Assembly: GCA_031290955.1 (NCBI GenBank)
Contig: JAISLJ010000195.1
Location: forward strand, 1-17,659
Length of the DNA: 17,659 bases
Source: Zoogloeaceae bacterium
Lineage (GTDB): Bacteria; Pseudomonadota; Gammaproteobacteria; Burkholderiales; Rhodocyclaceae
Direction: 5' to 3'
The notes beneath the pieces were generated by a model. That model was not told the DNA's origin and did not search any database. It saw nothing but the letters and a program-made list of their open reading frames with translations. The first letter of the stretch is position 1. Each line of letters opens with the position of its first letter. Below, piece after piece: positions 1 through 7,062 of the stretch. Position numbers and translations under genes: made by a program.

Positions 1-85
1 CCCCCCCCCCCCCCCCACCCCCCCCCCCCGCCCCCCCCCCCGCCCCGCGCGCCCCGCGGCCGGCGGGGGCCGGCCCCCCCCCCCC
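1..85. other. C-dominated low-complexity contig edge
   Basis: Almost pure C with scattered A and G for about 50 bases, then a short G/C-only stretch and another C run ending at 85. Normal sequence begins abruptly with AAAAG. Such a run at the very end of a window looks like a sequencing or assembly artefact, for example poly-G reads from two-colour chemistry in reverse complement. It has no coding or regulatory signature. Confidence 0.7.
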
Positions 86-328
86 AAAAGCCACGCGAAT
101 ATAAACGTCCACAGGAGCCTCCTGTGCGCGTTTACAGGGCATGTTGCGAAGAGAAGAAATCAACTTCATGGGGAGAGACTCCTTGTTGGTTGCCAAGAAA
201 AATAGTAATGGTTCTTATTACAGAAGTGCGCAATTATAACAGCACTTTCCCAATCCGCCAGAAAAAAATTCCCAATTTTCAAATTCCTGCCGTCCTCGTC
301 TCGAATCCGAGACATAAGCTCCCATGCG

Positions 329-421
329 GCACCTCACGCAAAGAACCGGGGCGTAGATTGCCACGGGCCTTTGGCCCTCGCAATGACGGGGATTTGGAGG
401 TTTGGGACATTTCCGTGGGCG
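329..421 (+). repeat. Dispersed palindromic repeat, family A copy 1
   Basis: The core at 356-388 reads GATTGCCACGGGCC, a TTT loop, then GGCCCTCGCAATGACG; the GGGCC/GGCCC arms form a hairpin. Homology to the other copies extends both ways: upstream a CCTCACGC-AAGAAC block shared with the copy at 4202, and downstream a GATTTGGAGGTT block shared with the copy at 4022. The element is therefore roughly 90-100 bp rather than just the palindrome. Confidence 0.8.
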
Positions 422-589
422 CTGATGTCATTGATGCGCGAAAGAAAGCGCAAGGCGTCCCAACTCTCGTCATTCTCCGGCGCGAAGCGCCGCATATGTT
501 CCCTTGGACGGTCACTGCGGAAAGGGAGGAAGAAATGAGCGTCGCTGCGCTCCGCATGGAAGGACACCCTCACCCGGCGCTTCGCGCCA

Positions 590-614
590 CCCTCTCCCGC
601 CAGGCGGGCGAGGG
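590..614. repeat. Intergenic hairpin (CCCTCTCCCGCC / GGCGGGCGAGGG)
   Basis: Nearly perfect inverted repeat: CCCTC, one mismatch, CCCGCC, a one-base centre, then GGCGGG, one mismatch, GAGGG. A second small hairpin (GGCGC-TTC-GCGCC) lies immediately before it at 576-588. The form resembles the short palindromic intergenic elements common in G+C-rich proteobacteria. No T-run follows, so it is not called a terminator. Confidence 0.55.
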
Positions 615-640
615 GAAAAGGCGCGCCGCCGTTCCGCATT

Positions 641-711
641 TTGAACAACGCGCCCCGCGTTCTGGACAACGCGCCCTGCGTTCTGGACAACGCGCCCTGC
701 GTTCTGGACAG
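641..711. repeat. 21-bp tandem repeat, about 3.4 copies
   Basis: Three consecutive 21-bp units (649-669, 670-690, 691-711) of the form CGCGCCCTGCGTTCTGGACAA. The first differs by one base (C for T in the seventh/eighth position area) and the third ends in G rather than A. A partial unit ending in GAACAA precedes them at 641-648. The period is a multiple of three, but no gene frame with independent support crosses the array. Confidence 0.9.
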
Positions 712-763
712 CGGTGGGAGGGTTCGGGAAAGCGGGCGGCGATTTTTCCGCCCCTGATTCCCG

Positions 764-1222
764 TTAGCCGGGTGCGTCCTCTTCGGCGGGCGGGGTGTAT
801 TTGCGCGTGGAAAATTCGTCCTGGCGTTTTTGTTCCTGGCGATTTTCTTCCTCGCGCCTTCGTTGCTGGTGGCGCAGCGCCAGGGTGTCGATGGCTTTCA
901 ATTGGCGGTTGCGGGTCTGCCAGTGTTCCTGGCCTGCGGCCGTGTTCTGGGCCGAGGATTGCACCACGGCGGTTTGCTGGTTGATGGCCGCGTCGATCTT
1001 GTCGATGAAATGCTGGTAATTCCGCCAGGCGGGCAGGGCCAGCCCATCCGCCTGCGCCTCCCGGAAGCGTTGCATGTATTCCTCGCGGTAATCGGTCAGG
1101 AGTTTCAGGCGGCTGCGCGCGTTTTGCTCCGTCGCGATGAGCTGGCCCAGTCGCCGGGTTGCCTCGTCGGCGCGCTCGCGCATCAGGTCCAGCAGCGGCT
1201 GCAAGGTGAAGTGATCGTTCAT
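764..1222 (-). CDS. fliJ: Flagellar export chaperone FliJ
   Basis: Predicted 152-residue soluble coiled-coil protein, the usual FliJ size. In the flagellar type III export apparatus FliJ sits in the centre of the FliI ATPase ring, contacts FlhA and escorts export chaperones. The sequence shows the N-terminal LQPLLDLMRERADEA segment, a long charged heptad-like helix to about residue 60, a central YQHFIDKIDAAINQQ helix (about 69-83), and a very basic/acidic C-terminal helix (about 118-140). The ATG at 1222 was chosen because homology-like sequence starts there; the upstream frame is a duplicated copy of the start region. No Shine-Dalgarno is visible, and a TACAAT box lies 7 nt before the ATG. 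The usual neighbours fliI (upstream) and fliK (downstream) are absent. The family call rests on pattern recognition. Confidence 0.82.
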   Translation of the reverse strand: MNDHFTLQPLLDLMRERADEATRRLGQLIATEQNARSRLKLLTDYREEYMQRFREAQADGLALPAWRNYQHFIDKIDAAINQQTAVVQSSAQNTAAGQEHWQTRNRQLKAIDTLALRHQQRRREEENRQEQKRQDEFSTRKYTPPAEEDAPG

Positions 1223-1229
1223 GCGGGCG

Positions 1230-1235
1230 ATTGTA
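1230..1235 (-). promoter_or_regulatory. -10-like box TACAAT, 7 nt before fliJ ATG
   Basis: On the minus strand TACAAT occupies 1235-1230 and is followed by exactly seven bases and then the fliJ ATG. If this is a real sigma70 -10, transcription would begin at or next to the start codon, giving a leaderless mRNA, which fits the absence of a ribosome site. A second TACAAT (1295-1290) in the duplicated copy could instead give a leader of about 60 nt. No good -35 is visible for either. Confidence 0.4.
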
Positions 1236-1238
1236 CTC

Positions 1239-1256
1239 GTCCTGGCGGACGGCGAT
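1239..1256 (+). repeat. GTCCTGGCGGAC repeat, partial copy
   Basis: GTCCTGGCGGACGGCGAT matches the first part of the 31-bp element found inverted at 2530-2560 and direct at 7133-7163, then diverges. It lies in the fliJ/amidohydrolase divergent spacer, between the two copies of the duplicated fliJ start. Confidence 0.65.
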
Positions 1257-1334
1257 GAAAAACCGGATGCGTGATTGTTTGTGCGAGCGATTGTACTCCA
1301 CAGCCTGCCCCTTGAGCGCGCCGGGCGTGGATGG

Positions 1335-1340
1335 CACAAT
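1335..1340 (+). promoter_or_regulatory. -10-like box CACAAT, 7 nt before amidohydrolase ATG
   Basis: CACAAT at 1335-1340 is followed by CCGGGCC and then the ATG at 1348. This spacing of exactly 7 nt is the same as for the divergent fliJ. No Shine-Dalgarno precedes the ATG, so a leaderless transcript is plausible. No clear -35 is seen. Confidence 0.35.
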
Positions 1341-1347
1341 CCGGGCC

Positions 1348-2523
1348 ATGAAACTTCTGGATCTTCCCTTTCTCGCGGAACTCGCCGCCCTGCGCCGGGA
1401 TCTCCACACCTACCCGGAGCTTGCCTTCCGCGAAACCCGGACGGCGGAAATCGTGGCGCGGGAACTGACGCGCTACGGCCTCCAGGTGCGGGCCGGTCTC
1501 GCGGGCACCGGCGTGGTGGGCGTGCTGCGCGCCGGTTCCGGCGCGCGCATGATCGGCCTGCGCGCCGACATGGACGCCTTGCCGCTCACGGAACAAAACA
1601 CCTTCGCGCACGCCTCGCGGCAAGCAGGCATCATGCACGCCTGCGGGCACGACGGGCATACCGCCATGTTGCTGGGCGCGGCGCGTCATCTGGCGGCGCA
1701 TCCGGATTTCGACGGCGCGGCGGCCTTCATCTTCCAGCCCGCCGAGGAATCCGAAGGCGGCGCGAACGTCATGATCGAGGCGGGCCTGTTCCGGGAATTC
1801 CCGGTGGAATCGGTCTATGGCCTGCACAACTGGCCGGGCATCCCCGTGGGCGAGATCGGCATTCTTTCCGGCCCCGTCATGGCAAGCACCTGCCGCTTCG
1901 AGATTCGCATCCAGGGACGCGGCTGCCATGCCGCCATGCCGCATCAGGGGGAAGATACCATCGTCGCGGGCAGCCATCTGGTCGGCGCGTTGCAAACGGT
2001 GGTCGCGCGCAACCTGCATCCCGTCCATGCCGCAGTGGTAAGCGTTACCCGCTTCAATGCCGGGAGCGCCTGGAACATCCTCCCGGAAGAAGCCGTGCTT
2101 TGCGGCACGGTGCGCAGTTTTACCCGCGAAGTCCAGAGCCAGGTGGAGGCCGCGATGCAGCGGCTGTGCGCGGGTGTTGCCAGCGCCTTTGGCGTGGAAA
2201 TCCACATCCGTTTCGAGGAACGCTATCCGCCCACGGTCAATTCGCCCCTGGAAACCGAATGCTGCCGCCGCGCCGCCCGGCGCTTCCTGGGAGCGGAGCG
2301 GGTGCACACCGACCTGCTGCCCTCGCTGGCGGCGGAGGATTTCTCCTACATGCTGGAAGCAAAGCCGGGCTGCTACGTCTGGCTGGGGAACGGCCTTGCC
2401 GCGGAGCCGGGCCACTCCGGCTGCTCCCTGCACAATCCCCGCTACGATTTCAACGACGAGGCGCTGGCCGTGGGCATCACCTACTGGACGCACCTGGTTG
2501 CCGAACTGCTCGGCCAGAAATAA
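1348..2523 (+). CDS. M20 family metallo-amidohydrolase (hippurate hydrolase / N-acyl amino acid amidohydrolase type)
   Basis: 391-residue cytoplasmic hydrolase that should cleave the amide bond of N-acyl amino acids (hippurate or IAA-conjugate type) using a di-metal centre. Visible landmarks: LRRDLHTYPEL (16-25), LRADMDALP (71-79), HACGHDGHTAM with metal ligands Cys99 and His101 (97-107), FQPAEE with Glu133/Glu134, GLHNWPG with His160, the dimerisation/lid domain (about 180-290) and the C-terminal LHNPRYDFND with metal ligand His362. All expected ligands are present and the length is normal for subfamily M20D. The ATG at 1348 is chosen because similarity begins there. It is divergent from fliJ and overlaps the 3' end of folC by 47 bp. 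The true substrate cannot be read from sequence. Confidence 0.93.
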   Translation: MKLLDLPFLAELAALRRDLHTYPELAFRETRTAEIVARELTRYGLQVRAGLAGTGVVGVLRAGSGARMIGLRADMDALPLTEQNTFAHASRQAGIMHACGHDGHTAMLLGAARHLAAHPDFDGAAAFIFQPAEESEGGANVMIEAGLFREFPVESVYGLHNWPGIPVGEIGILSGPVMASTCRFEIRIQGRGCHAAMPHQGEDTIVAGSHLVGALQTVVARNLHPVHAAVVSVTRFNAGSAWNILPEEAVLCGTVRSFTREVQSQVEAAMQRLCAGVASAFGVEIHIRFEERYPPTVNSPLETECCRRAARRFLGAERVHTDLLPSLAAEDFSYMLEAKPGCYVWLGNGLAAEPGHSGCSLHNPRYDFNDEALAVGITYWTHLVAELLGQK

Positions 2524-3910
2524 GCCCCTCGCCCGCAGGGCAATTGCCGTCCGCCAGGACAGGGGCTACGGTGAGGAAGGAGCCGAAGATGAGGATGCGG
2601 TCGGTTTCTTCTGAGGCGGCCAGGGCCTGGGCGAAGGCATCAAGCGGCGTTGCGCAGCAGGTGATGGGCGTTTGCGCATCCACCGCCGCAACCCTGCGGG
2701 CAAGCTCCGTCGCGCAGAGGCCGCGCGGGCCGGGAAGTGACGTGAGAAACCAGTGGTCGACCTTGCCACGCAGGGCCGCAATGCCGCGCACATCCTTGTC
2801 CGCGAGCATGCCCAGCACGGCGCGTGTTTTCGGATAAAACCCCATGCTGGCAAGGTTTTGCGCCAGAACACGCATGGCTTCGGGATTATGGCCCACATCC
2901 AGCACCACGACCGGACGTCCCGGCAGCACTTGGAAGCGCCCCGGCAGATGCGCTTCCGCCAGCCCTTGCCGGATTGCCTGCATGCTGACCGGCAGGCGCG
3001 TCCCCAACGTTTCCAGCGCCGCGAGCGCGAGGGCGGCGTTCTTCAGTTGCGCCGCCCCGCGCAAGGCCGGATGCGCCAGGACGCGCCGCGTCGTCCGGTC
3101 TTCCTGGCGATGCCAATAGCGCCACTGCGGCGGAGTTTCCCCCGCTGGCGAGAATCCGCCCGTCTCATCCCCCGCAACGCCAAAATCCCGACCCAGCACC
3201 TGCAAAGGCGCACCCAAGCTGGCCGCATGGGCGACGAGGCCCTCCGGCGGCTGCGCGTCCCCGCACAGGGCCGGACGCCCGGCGCGGAAAATGCCCGCCT
3301 TCTCCCGACCAATCGCCTCGCGCGTCGCGCCCAGCCAATCCTGATGGTCAAGGTCAATCGAAGTCACCAGCGCCACGTCCGGGTCGTAGAGATTGACGGC
3401 ATCCAGCCGCCCACCCAGCCCGACTTCCAGAATCAAGACCTCGCACCCGGCAGCGGCGAACACCTGCCAGGCCGCCAGGGTACCGAACTCGAAATAGGTA
3501 AGGAACACGTCGCCTGCCGCCCGCCGCGCCGCCTCGACCTGGGCAAACGCCGCGCACAGCGCCGCGTCCTCCACCGGCACGCCGCCAACGCGCACCCGCT
3601 CGTTGTAGCGCAGGAGATGCGGCGAGGCATAACAGCCCACCCGATAGCCCGCCCGATGCAGGATTGCTTCCAGGAAAGCCGCCGTCGATCCCTTGCCATT
3701 GGTGCCCGCGATGGTCAGGAGCGGGCAGGCAGGCAGCCGCCCGGAATCCCCGAAATGTCCCAGCGCCGCGCCAACCTGCCGCACCCGCGCCAATCCCAGC
3801 TCGATCCCCGCCTCCCCCCGGGGATGCCTGCTTTCCAGGAGGAGAAGCCACTCTTCCAGCGACGGCTTTGCTGCCACACGCAAACCGCCGGAACGCGCAT
3901 CAGTTGACAT
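2477..3910 (-). CDS. folC: Bifunctional dihydrofolate synthase / folylpolyglutamate synthase
   Basis: 477-residue ATP-dependent ligase that joins glutamate to dihydropteroate and adds further glutamates to folates in the cytoplasm. Mur-ligase-type landmarks: P-loop GTNGKGST (69-76), YASPHL about 20 residues later, LTYFEFGTLAAW, LEVGLGGRLDAVN, the SIDLDHQDWLG metal/substrate segment, EKAGIFR with the Lys that is carbamylated in the family, and LDVGHNPEA in the C-terminal domain. The ATG at 3910 has no strong ribosome site; a TAGAAT box lies 30 nt upstream. The last 25-30 residues after FGSFLTVAPVL run through a copy of a dispersed 31-bp repeat and then over the end of the amidohydrolase gene, so the tail is probably not ancestral. 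The accD/dedD neighbours common in proteobacteria are absent. Confidence 0.95.
   Translation of the reverse strand: MSTDARSGGLRVAAKPSLEEWLLLLESRHPRGEAGIELGLARVRQVGAALGHFGDSGRLPACPLLTIAGTNGKGSTAAFLEAILHRAGYRVGCYASPHLLRYNERVRVGGVPVEDAALCAAFAQVEAARRAAGDVFLTYFEFGTLAAWQVFAAAGCEVLILEVGLGGRLDAVNLYDPDVALVTSIDLDHQDWLGATREAIGREKAGIFRAGRPALCGDAQPPEGLVAHAASLGAPLQVLGRDFGVAGDETGGFSPAGETPPQWRYWHRQEDRTTRRVLAHPALRGAAQLKNAALALAALETLGTRLPVSMQAIRQGLAEAHLPGRFQVLPGRPVVVLDVGHNPEAMRVLAQNLASMGFYPKTRAVLGMLADKDVRGIAALRGKVDHWFLTSLPGPRGLCATELARRVAAVDAQTPITCCATPLDAFAQALAASEETDRILIFGSFLTVAPVLADGNCPAGEGLISGRAVRQPGASSR
2530..2560 (-). repeat. 31-bp repeat copy inside the folC 3' end
   Basis: On the minus strand this reads GTCCTGGCGGACGGCAATTG then CCCTGCGGGCG. 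It matches 7133-7163 at 29 of 31 positions and 1239-1256 at most positions of its first half. Here it encodes the VLADGNCPAGE stretch of the FolC tail, beyond the conserved end of the enzyme. Confidence 0.8.
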
Positions 3911-3933
3911 TGGGTTTTACGGGAAACACAGGA

Positions 3934-3950
3934 AGGCGGATTCTAGCGCA
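3934..3950 (-). promoter_or_regulatory. Probable folC promoter core TGCGCTAGAAT
   Basis: On the minus strand the 17 bases TGCGCTAGAATCCGCCT include a good -10 (TAGAAT, 3945-3940). The same 17 bases with one difference occur upstream of the membrane-protein gene at 11226. The -35 position (TTCCTG, 17 bp upstream) matches the consensus poorly. The predicted start would give a leader of about 22 nt. Confidence 0.45.
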
Positions 3951-4017
3951 GACGCCAGAAGTCAGGAATCTGGAACCGGAAAAACCTTCCCCCTTGCGGC
4001 GTCCCTGCGGAAATGGG

Positions 4018-4088
4018 GCGTGGATTGCCACGGGCCTTCGGCCCTCGCAATGACGAAGATTTGGAGGTTCGGGGCGTTTCTGTGAGCG
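4018..4088 (+). repeat. Dispersed palindromic repeat, family A copy 2
   Basis: Core GGATTGCCACGGGCC-TTC-GGCCCTCGCAATGACG at 4022-4055. The following GAAGATTTGGAGGTTCGGGG block matches copy 1 downstream of its core and, in reverse complement, part of the flank before the repeat at 15715. Confidence 0.85.
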
Positions 4089-4122
4089 AGCGTTTCGCCA
4101 TTGCGATCACGCTTCACCTCGC

Positions 4123-4154
4123 CATTGCGAGGAGCAAAGCGACGCGGCAATCCA
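4123..4154 (+). repeat. Dispersed palindromic repeat, family B copy 1
   Basis: CATTGCGAGG, then AGCAAAGCGACGC, then GGCAATCCA. The outer arms are the same ATTGCGAGG/GGCAATCC arms as family A in opposite orientation, with a different centre that lacks the GGGCC/GGCCC hairpin. The two families are probably variants of one element. Confidence 0.8.
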
Positions 4155-4169
4155 TACACCCTTTCCGTC

Positions 4170-4235
4170 CCTGGAACGCCTCACGCGAAGAACTGGCGTG
4201 TGGATTGCCACGGGCCTTTGGCCCTCGCAATGACG
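4170..4235 (+). repeat. Dispersed palindromic repeat, family A copy 3
   Basis: Core at 4202-4235 (GGATTGCCACGGGCC-TTT-GGCCCTCGCAATGACG). The preceding CCTCACGCGAAGAACTGG segment matches the one before copy 1. Copies 2 and 3 flank the family B copy in the same spacer. Confidence 0.85.
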
Positions 4236-4375
4236 AAATGGGGCGTGGTCGCAAGAATGGGACGCCCAACCCCCAACCCTTCATCGTGACCTTTCTCCCA
4301 CAGACCACGTGCCTGCGGGAATGCCTTGTAAATCAACAATCACTGTCCGGCTGCCATCCAAATGATCAATTGCCG

Positions 4376-7027
4376 TTACACGTCTCCCAAGGCCCGATTC
4401 ACCACTTCGAATACGTCCCGCGAGAGGCCCGGCTGGCTGCGCAGGCGTTCCAGCGCGGCGCGGCCTTGGGTTTGGCGGGGGGCGTCGAAACGCCGCCAGC
4501 GGTCGAAGGCGCGGGCGAGGCGGGCGGCGACCTGGGGATTCCTGGCGTCCAACACCAAGATCTGTTCGGCAAGGAAACGGTAGCCCTCGCCATCCGCAGC
4601 GTTGAAACGCGCGAAATTGCTGCCGAATCCGCGCAGAAGCGCATAGACCTTGTTGGGATTGCCCGGATCGTAGGCCGGATGGGCAGAAAGCGCGCGCACG
4701 ACGGACAAGGTGTCCAGGCGGCGACTCGTGGCTTGCACGGAAAGCCATTTATCGACCACCAGCGCCTCCTCCTGCCAGGCGCGATAAAAACCATCCAGCG
4801 CGTGCTCGCGCTCCGGACATTCCCTCGTGACATTGCAGAGGACAGCGAGTGCGGCAAACTGGTCGGTCATGTTGTCCGCGTCCCGGAACTGGGCGTAGGC
4901 AAGGTCGCGGTAGTCCTGGGTATCGAGTTCCAGCAGATAGCCCAGGGCAAGGTTGCGCAGGGCGCGGCGACCTGCTTCACGCGCATCAACCCGATATTCA
5001 CCCTGGGAGGCGAGGCGCTCATAAAGCATCTGAAATTCACCTTCCAGGTTTTGGGCCAGTGCCAGACGCAAGGCGTTGCGCGCCGTGTGCAGGGCCTCTG
5101 GATCCACTTCCGCCAGATGCTCCGCAAGCGTGCTCTCGCCGGGGAGGGTGAGGCATTCCGCGAGGAAGGCCGCGTCCGGGCGTTCGTCCTCCGACCCCAA
5201 CGCCTTCTGGAGCAGATGCCGCGCCGCGGCAATGAATGCCTCCGGATCAAGCGTTGCCGGGCGACTTTCCACACGCGCCGCCGTCTCTTCCAGAATGATG
5301 CGGGTCGCCATGCGCTGCCCGGCTTCCCAGGCATTGAAAGGGTCGCGCTCGTGCGCCATGAGGCAGGCGAGGTCGGCATCGCTTGCGGCGGATTCGAGGA
5401 TGACAGGCGCGGAAAAATCGCGGAGCAGGGAGGGGATTGGCGTCGTCGCCAGGTTCTCGAAGCGGAAGGACTGTTCTTCCTCCGTCAGGATCAGGGTACG
5501 CTCCATTCCCGGCAGTTCGTGGCCTTCCGGGTCGAAGAGCGTCACCCGCACGGGAATGACCTGCGGCCCGGCCTTTTCCTGCAAGACTTCGCGGGCCTTG
5601 GGATTTTCCTGCCGGAAGGCGAGGGTATAGCAGCGGGCGGCGGCATCGTATTCACCCTGGACGCGCACCCGCGGCGTACCGGGGAGTTCGTACCAACGCA
5701 TGAACTGCGTGAAATCGAAGCCGGAGACGGCGGCCATGGCGGCAACGAAATCATCGCAGGTGACGGCGCTGCCATCATGACGACGGAAATACTCGTGCAG
5801 CCCGGCGCAGAAAGTGTCGCGGCCAATCAGGGTTTCGATCATGCGCACGACTTCCGCGCCCTTCTCATAGACCGTGGCGGTATAGAAATTGTTGATTTCC
5901 ATGTAGGAGGCGGGACGCACCGGATGCGCCATCGGCCCCGCGTCCTCCGGGAACTGGATGGCGCGCAGGGCGCGTACCTCGCGGATGCGCGCCGTGGCCG
6001 GATTGTGCAGGTCCGCGCCGAATTCCTGGTCACGGAACACGGTGAGACCTTCCTTCAGGGAAAGCTGGAACCAGTCGCGGCAGGTAACGCGGTTGCCGGT
6101 CCAGTTGTGGAAGTATTCGTGCGCCACCACCCGGTCGATGCCTTCAAAATCCGCGTCCGTCGCAATGTCGGGACGCGCCAGCACGTAGCGGGCATTGAAG
6201 ATGTTGAGTCCCTTGTTCTCCATCGCGCCCATGTTGAAGTCGCTCACGGCGACGATCATATAGCGTTCCAGATCGCATTCGAGGCCGAAGCGTTCCTCAT
6301 CCCAGCGCATCGCCTTCTTCAGTGCCAGCATGGCATGGGCGCACTGGTCGAGCTTGCCCAGTTCCACGTAAATGGCAAGCGCAACCTCGCGCCCGCTCGC
6401 CGTAATGAAGGTGTCGGCGCGAACATCCAGACGCGCGGCGACAAGCGCGAACAGGTAACAGGGCTTGGGGAAGGGATCACGCCAGACGGCGCAGTGCCGC
6501 CCGTTTTCCTCATCGTGCGCGGAGATCAGGTTGCCATTGGCGAGGAGTACCGGGAATTCCGCCTTGTCGGCATGCAGCGTCACCGTGTAGGCGGCCATGA
6601 TGTCCGGGCGATCCAGGAACCAGGTGATGCGCCGAAACCCTTCCGCCTCGCACTGCGTGAAGTAGCCGCTTTGCGAGCGATACAGGCCGGAAAGGCGCGT
6701 GTTGGCGTCCGGATGAAGACGTACCCGGGTTTCCAGCACAAAACGTTCCGGCAAGTTGGAAAGGATGAGCCGGTTGCCCGCGATGCTGTAGGGATGCGGT
6801 TTGCCATTGACCCGGACTTCCAGCGTTTCCAGTTCTTCACCATCCAGTTTGAGTTGCGTGTTGTCCGGCGCGTCTTCAGCACGGACGCATTCAAGATGCG
6901 CCTTGACGAAGACCAGTGTCTGCGCCTCTTCGCGCTGGAAGGAAACATCCAGCGCCACGGTTTCAATTCGGTAAACGGACGGCGCGTAATCCTTGAGGAA
7001 TGTAGTCTGGGGGGTATCGGTTTTCAT
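4376..7027 (-). CDS. pepN: Aminopeptidase N (M1 family, PepN type)
   Basis: 883-residue zinc aminopeptidase of the gluzincin M1 family that removes N-terminal residues from peptides in the cytoplasm; E. coli PepN is 870 residues. Landmarks: N-terminal beta domain with TVALDVSF and LDGEELETL (about 20-200), exopeptidase motif GAMEN (267-271), zinc site HEYFH with His303, Glu304 and His307, the third ligand Glu326 in LSLKEGLTVFRDQEF, then the DUF3458-type Ig and helical C-terminal domains of the PepN subfamily. All catalytic residues are intact. The ATG at 7027 is preceded by AGGAA about 9 nt upstream; the longer in-frame extension has no homology-like sequence. There is no signal peptide at this start. 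It is transcribed alone and divergently from the protease gene at 7267. Confidence 0.97.
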   Translation of the reverse strand: MKTDTPQTTFLKDYAPSVYRIETVALDVSFQREEAQTLVFVKAHLECVRAEDAPDNTQLKLDGEELETLEVRVNGKPHPYSIAGNRLILSNLPERFVLETRVRLHPDANTRLSGLYRSQSGYFTQCEAEGFRRITWFLDRPDIMAAYTVTLHADKAEFPVLLANGNLISAHDEENGRHCAVWRDPFPKPCYLFALVAARLDVRADTFITASGREVALAIYVELGKLDQCAHAMLALKKAMRWDEERFGLECDLERYMIVAVSDFNMGAMENKGLNIFNARYVLARPDIATDADFEGIDRVVAHEYFHNWTGNRVTCRDWFQLSLKEGLTVFRDQEFGADLHNPATARIREVRALRAIQFPEDAGPMAHPVRPASYMEINNFYTATVYEKGAEVVRMIETLIGRDTFCAGLHEYFRRHDGSAVTCDDFVAAMAAVSGFDFTQFMRWYELPGTPRVRVQGEYDAAARCYTLAFRQENPKAREVLQEKAGPQVIPVRVTLFDPEGHELPGMERTLILTEEEQSFRFENLATTPIPSLLRDFSAPVILESAASDADLACLMAHERDPFNAWEAGQRMATRIILEETAARVESRPATLDPEAFIAAARHLLQKALGSEDERPDAAFLAECLTLPGESTLAEHLAEVDPEALHTARNALRLALAQNLEGEFQMLYERLASQGEYRVDAREAGRRALRNLALGYLLELDTQDYRDLAYAQFRDADNMTDQFAALAVLCNVTRECPEREHALDGFYRAWQEEALVVDKWLSVQATSRRLDTLSVVRALSAHPAYDPGNPNKVYALLRGFGSNFARFNAADGEGYRFLAEQILVLDARNPQVAARLARAFDRWRRFDAPRQTQGRAALERLRSQPGLSRDVFEVVNRALGDV

Positions 7028-7062
7028 GGCGGGATGTTCCTGTGTCCTGTGCGGAACAAAGC

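Larger units (their letters stand above)
86..763. other. Non-coding, repeat-rich stretch downstream of fliJ
   Basis: No credible gene is seen here. Frames that stay open are low-complexity and run through repeats. The stretch holds a perfect inverted repeat at 110-126 (8-bp arms, 1-nt loop), a palindrome at 298-313 (6-bp arms), one copy of the dispersed GGATTGCC/CGCAATGACG repeat near 329-421, hairpins at 576-588 and 590-614 typical of intergenic CCCTC...GAGGG repeats, a 21-bp tandem repeat at 649-711, and a G/C hairpin at 734-753 just beyond the fliJ stop. The hairpin lacks a T-run, so it is not a convincing terminator. Confidence 0.6.
1211..1298 (-). repeat. Duplicated fliJ start region (28-bp direct repeat)
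   Basis: On the minus strand the 28 bases 1238-1211, which span the -10-like box, the fliJ ATG and its first codons, recur at 1298-1271 with four differences. In the second copy the ATG is CAC. The two copies are 60 bp apart and separated by a segment carrying a copy of the GTCCTGGCGGAC repeat. This looks like a local duplication associated with that repeat. Confidence 0.75.
3911..4375. other. Repeat-filled spacer between folC and pepN
   Basis: No gene is supported in this 465-bp interval. It holds the folC promoter region, two family A palindromic repeats (4022-4055 and 4202-4235 cores), one family B repeat (4123-4154) and a partial relative of it around 4097-4122. No T-tailed hairpin is seen downstream of the pepN stop at 4376. 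Confidence 0.65.

Noticed and set aside
641..711. Possible CRISPR array
   Set aside because: The units are contiguous with no spacers, and the dispersed palindromes elsewhere are irregularly spaced; no cas-like gene is present.
124..984. 286-codon plus-strand frame at the left edge
   Set aside because: Starts at a GTG inside an inverted repeat, reads through a dispersed repeat and the 21-bp tandem array, and ends antisense to fliJ.
1219..2493. 424-codon minus-strand frame opposite the amidohydrolase
   Set aside because: The plus-strand frame carries all M20 metal ligands; this one is low-complexity shadow.
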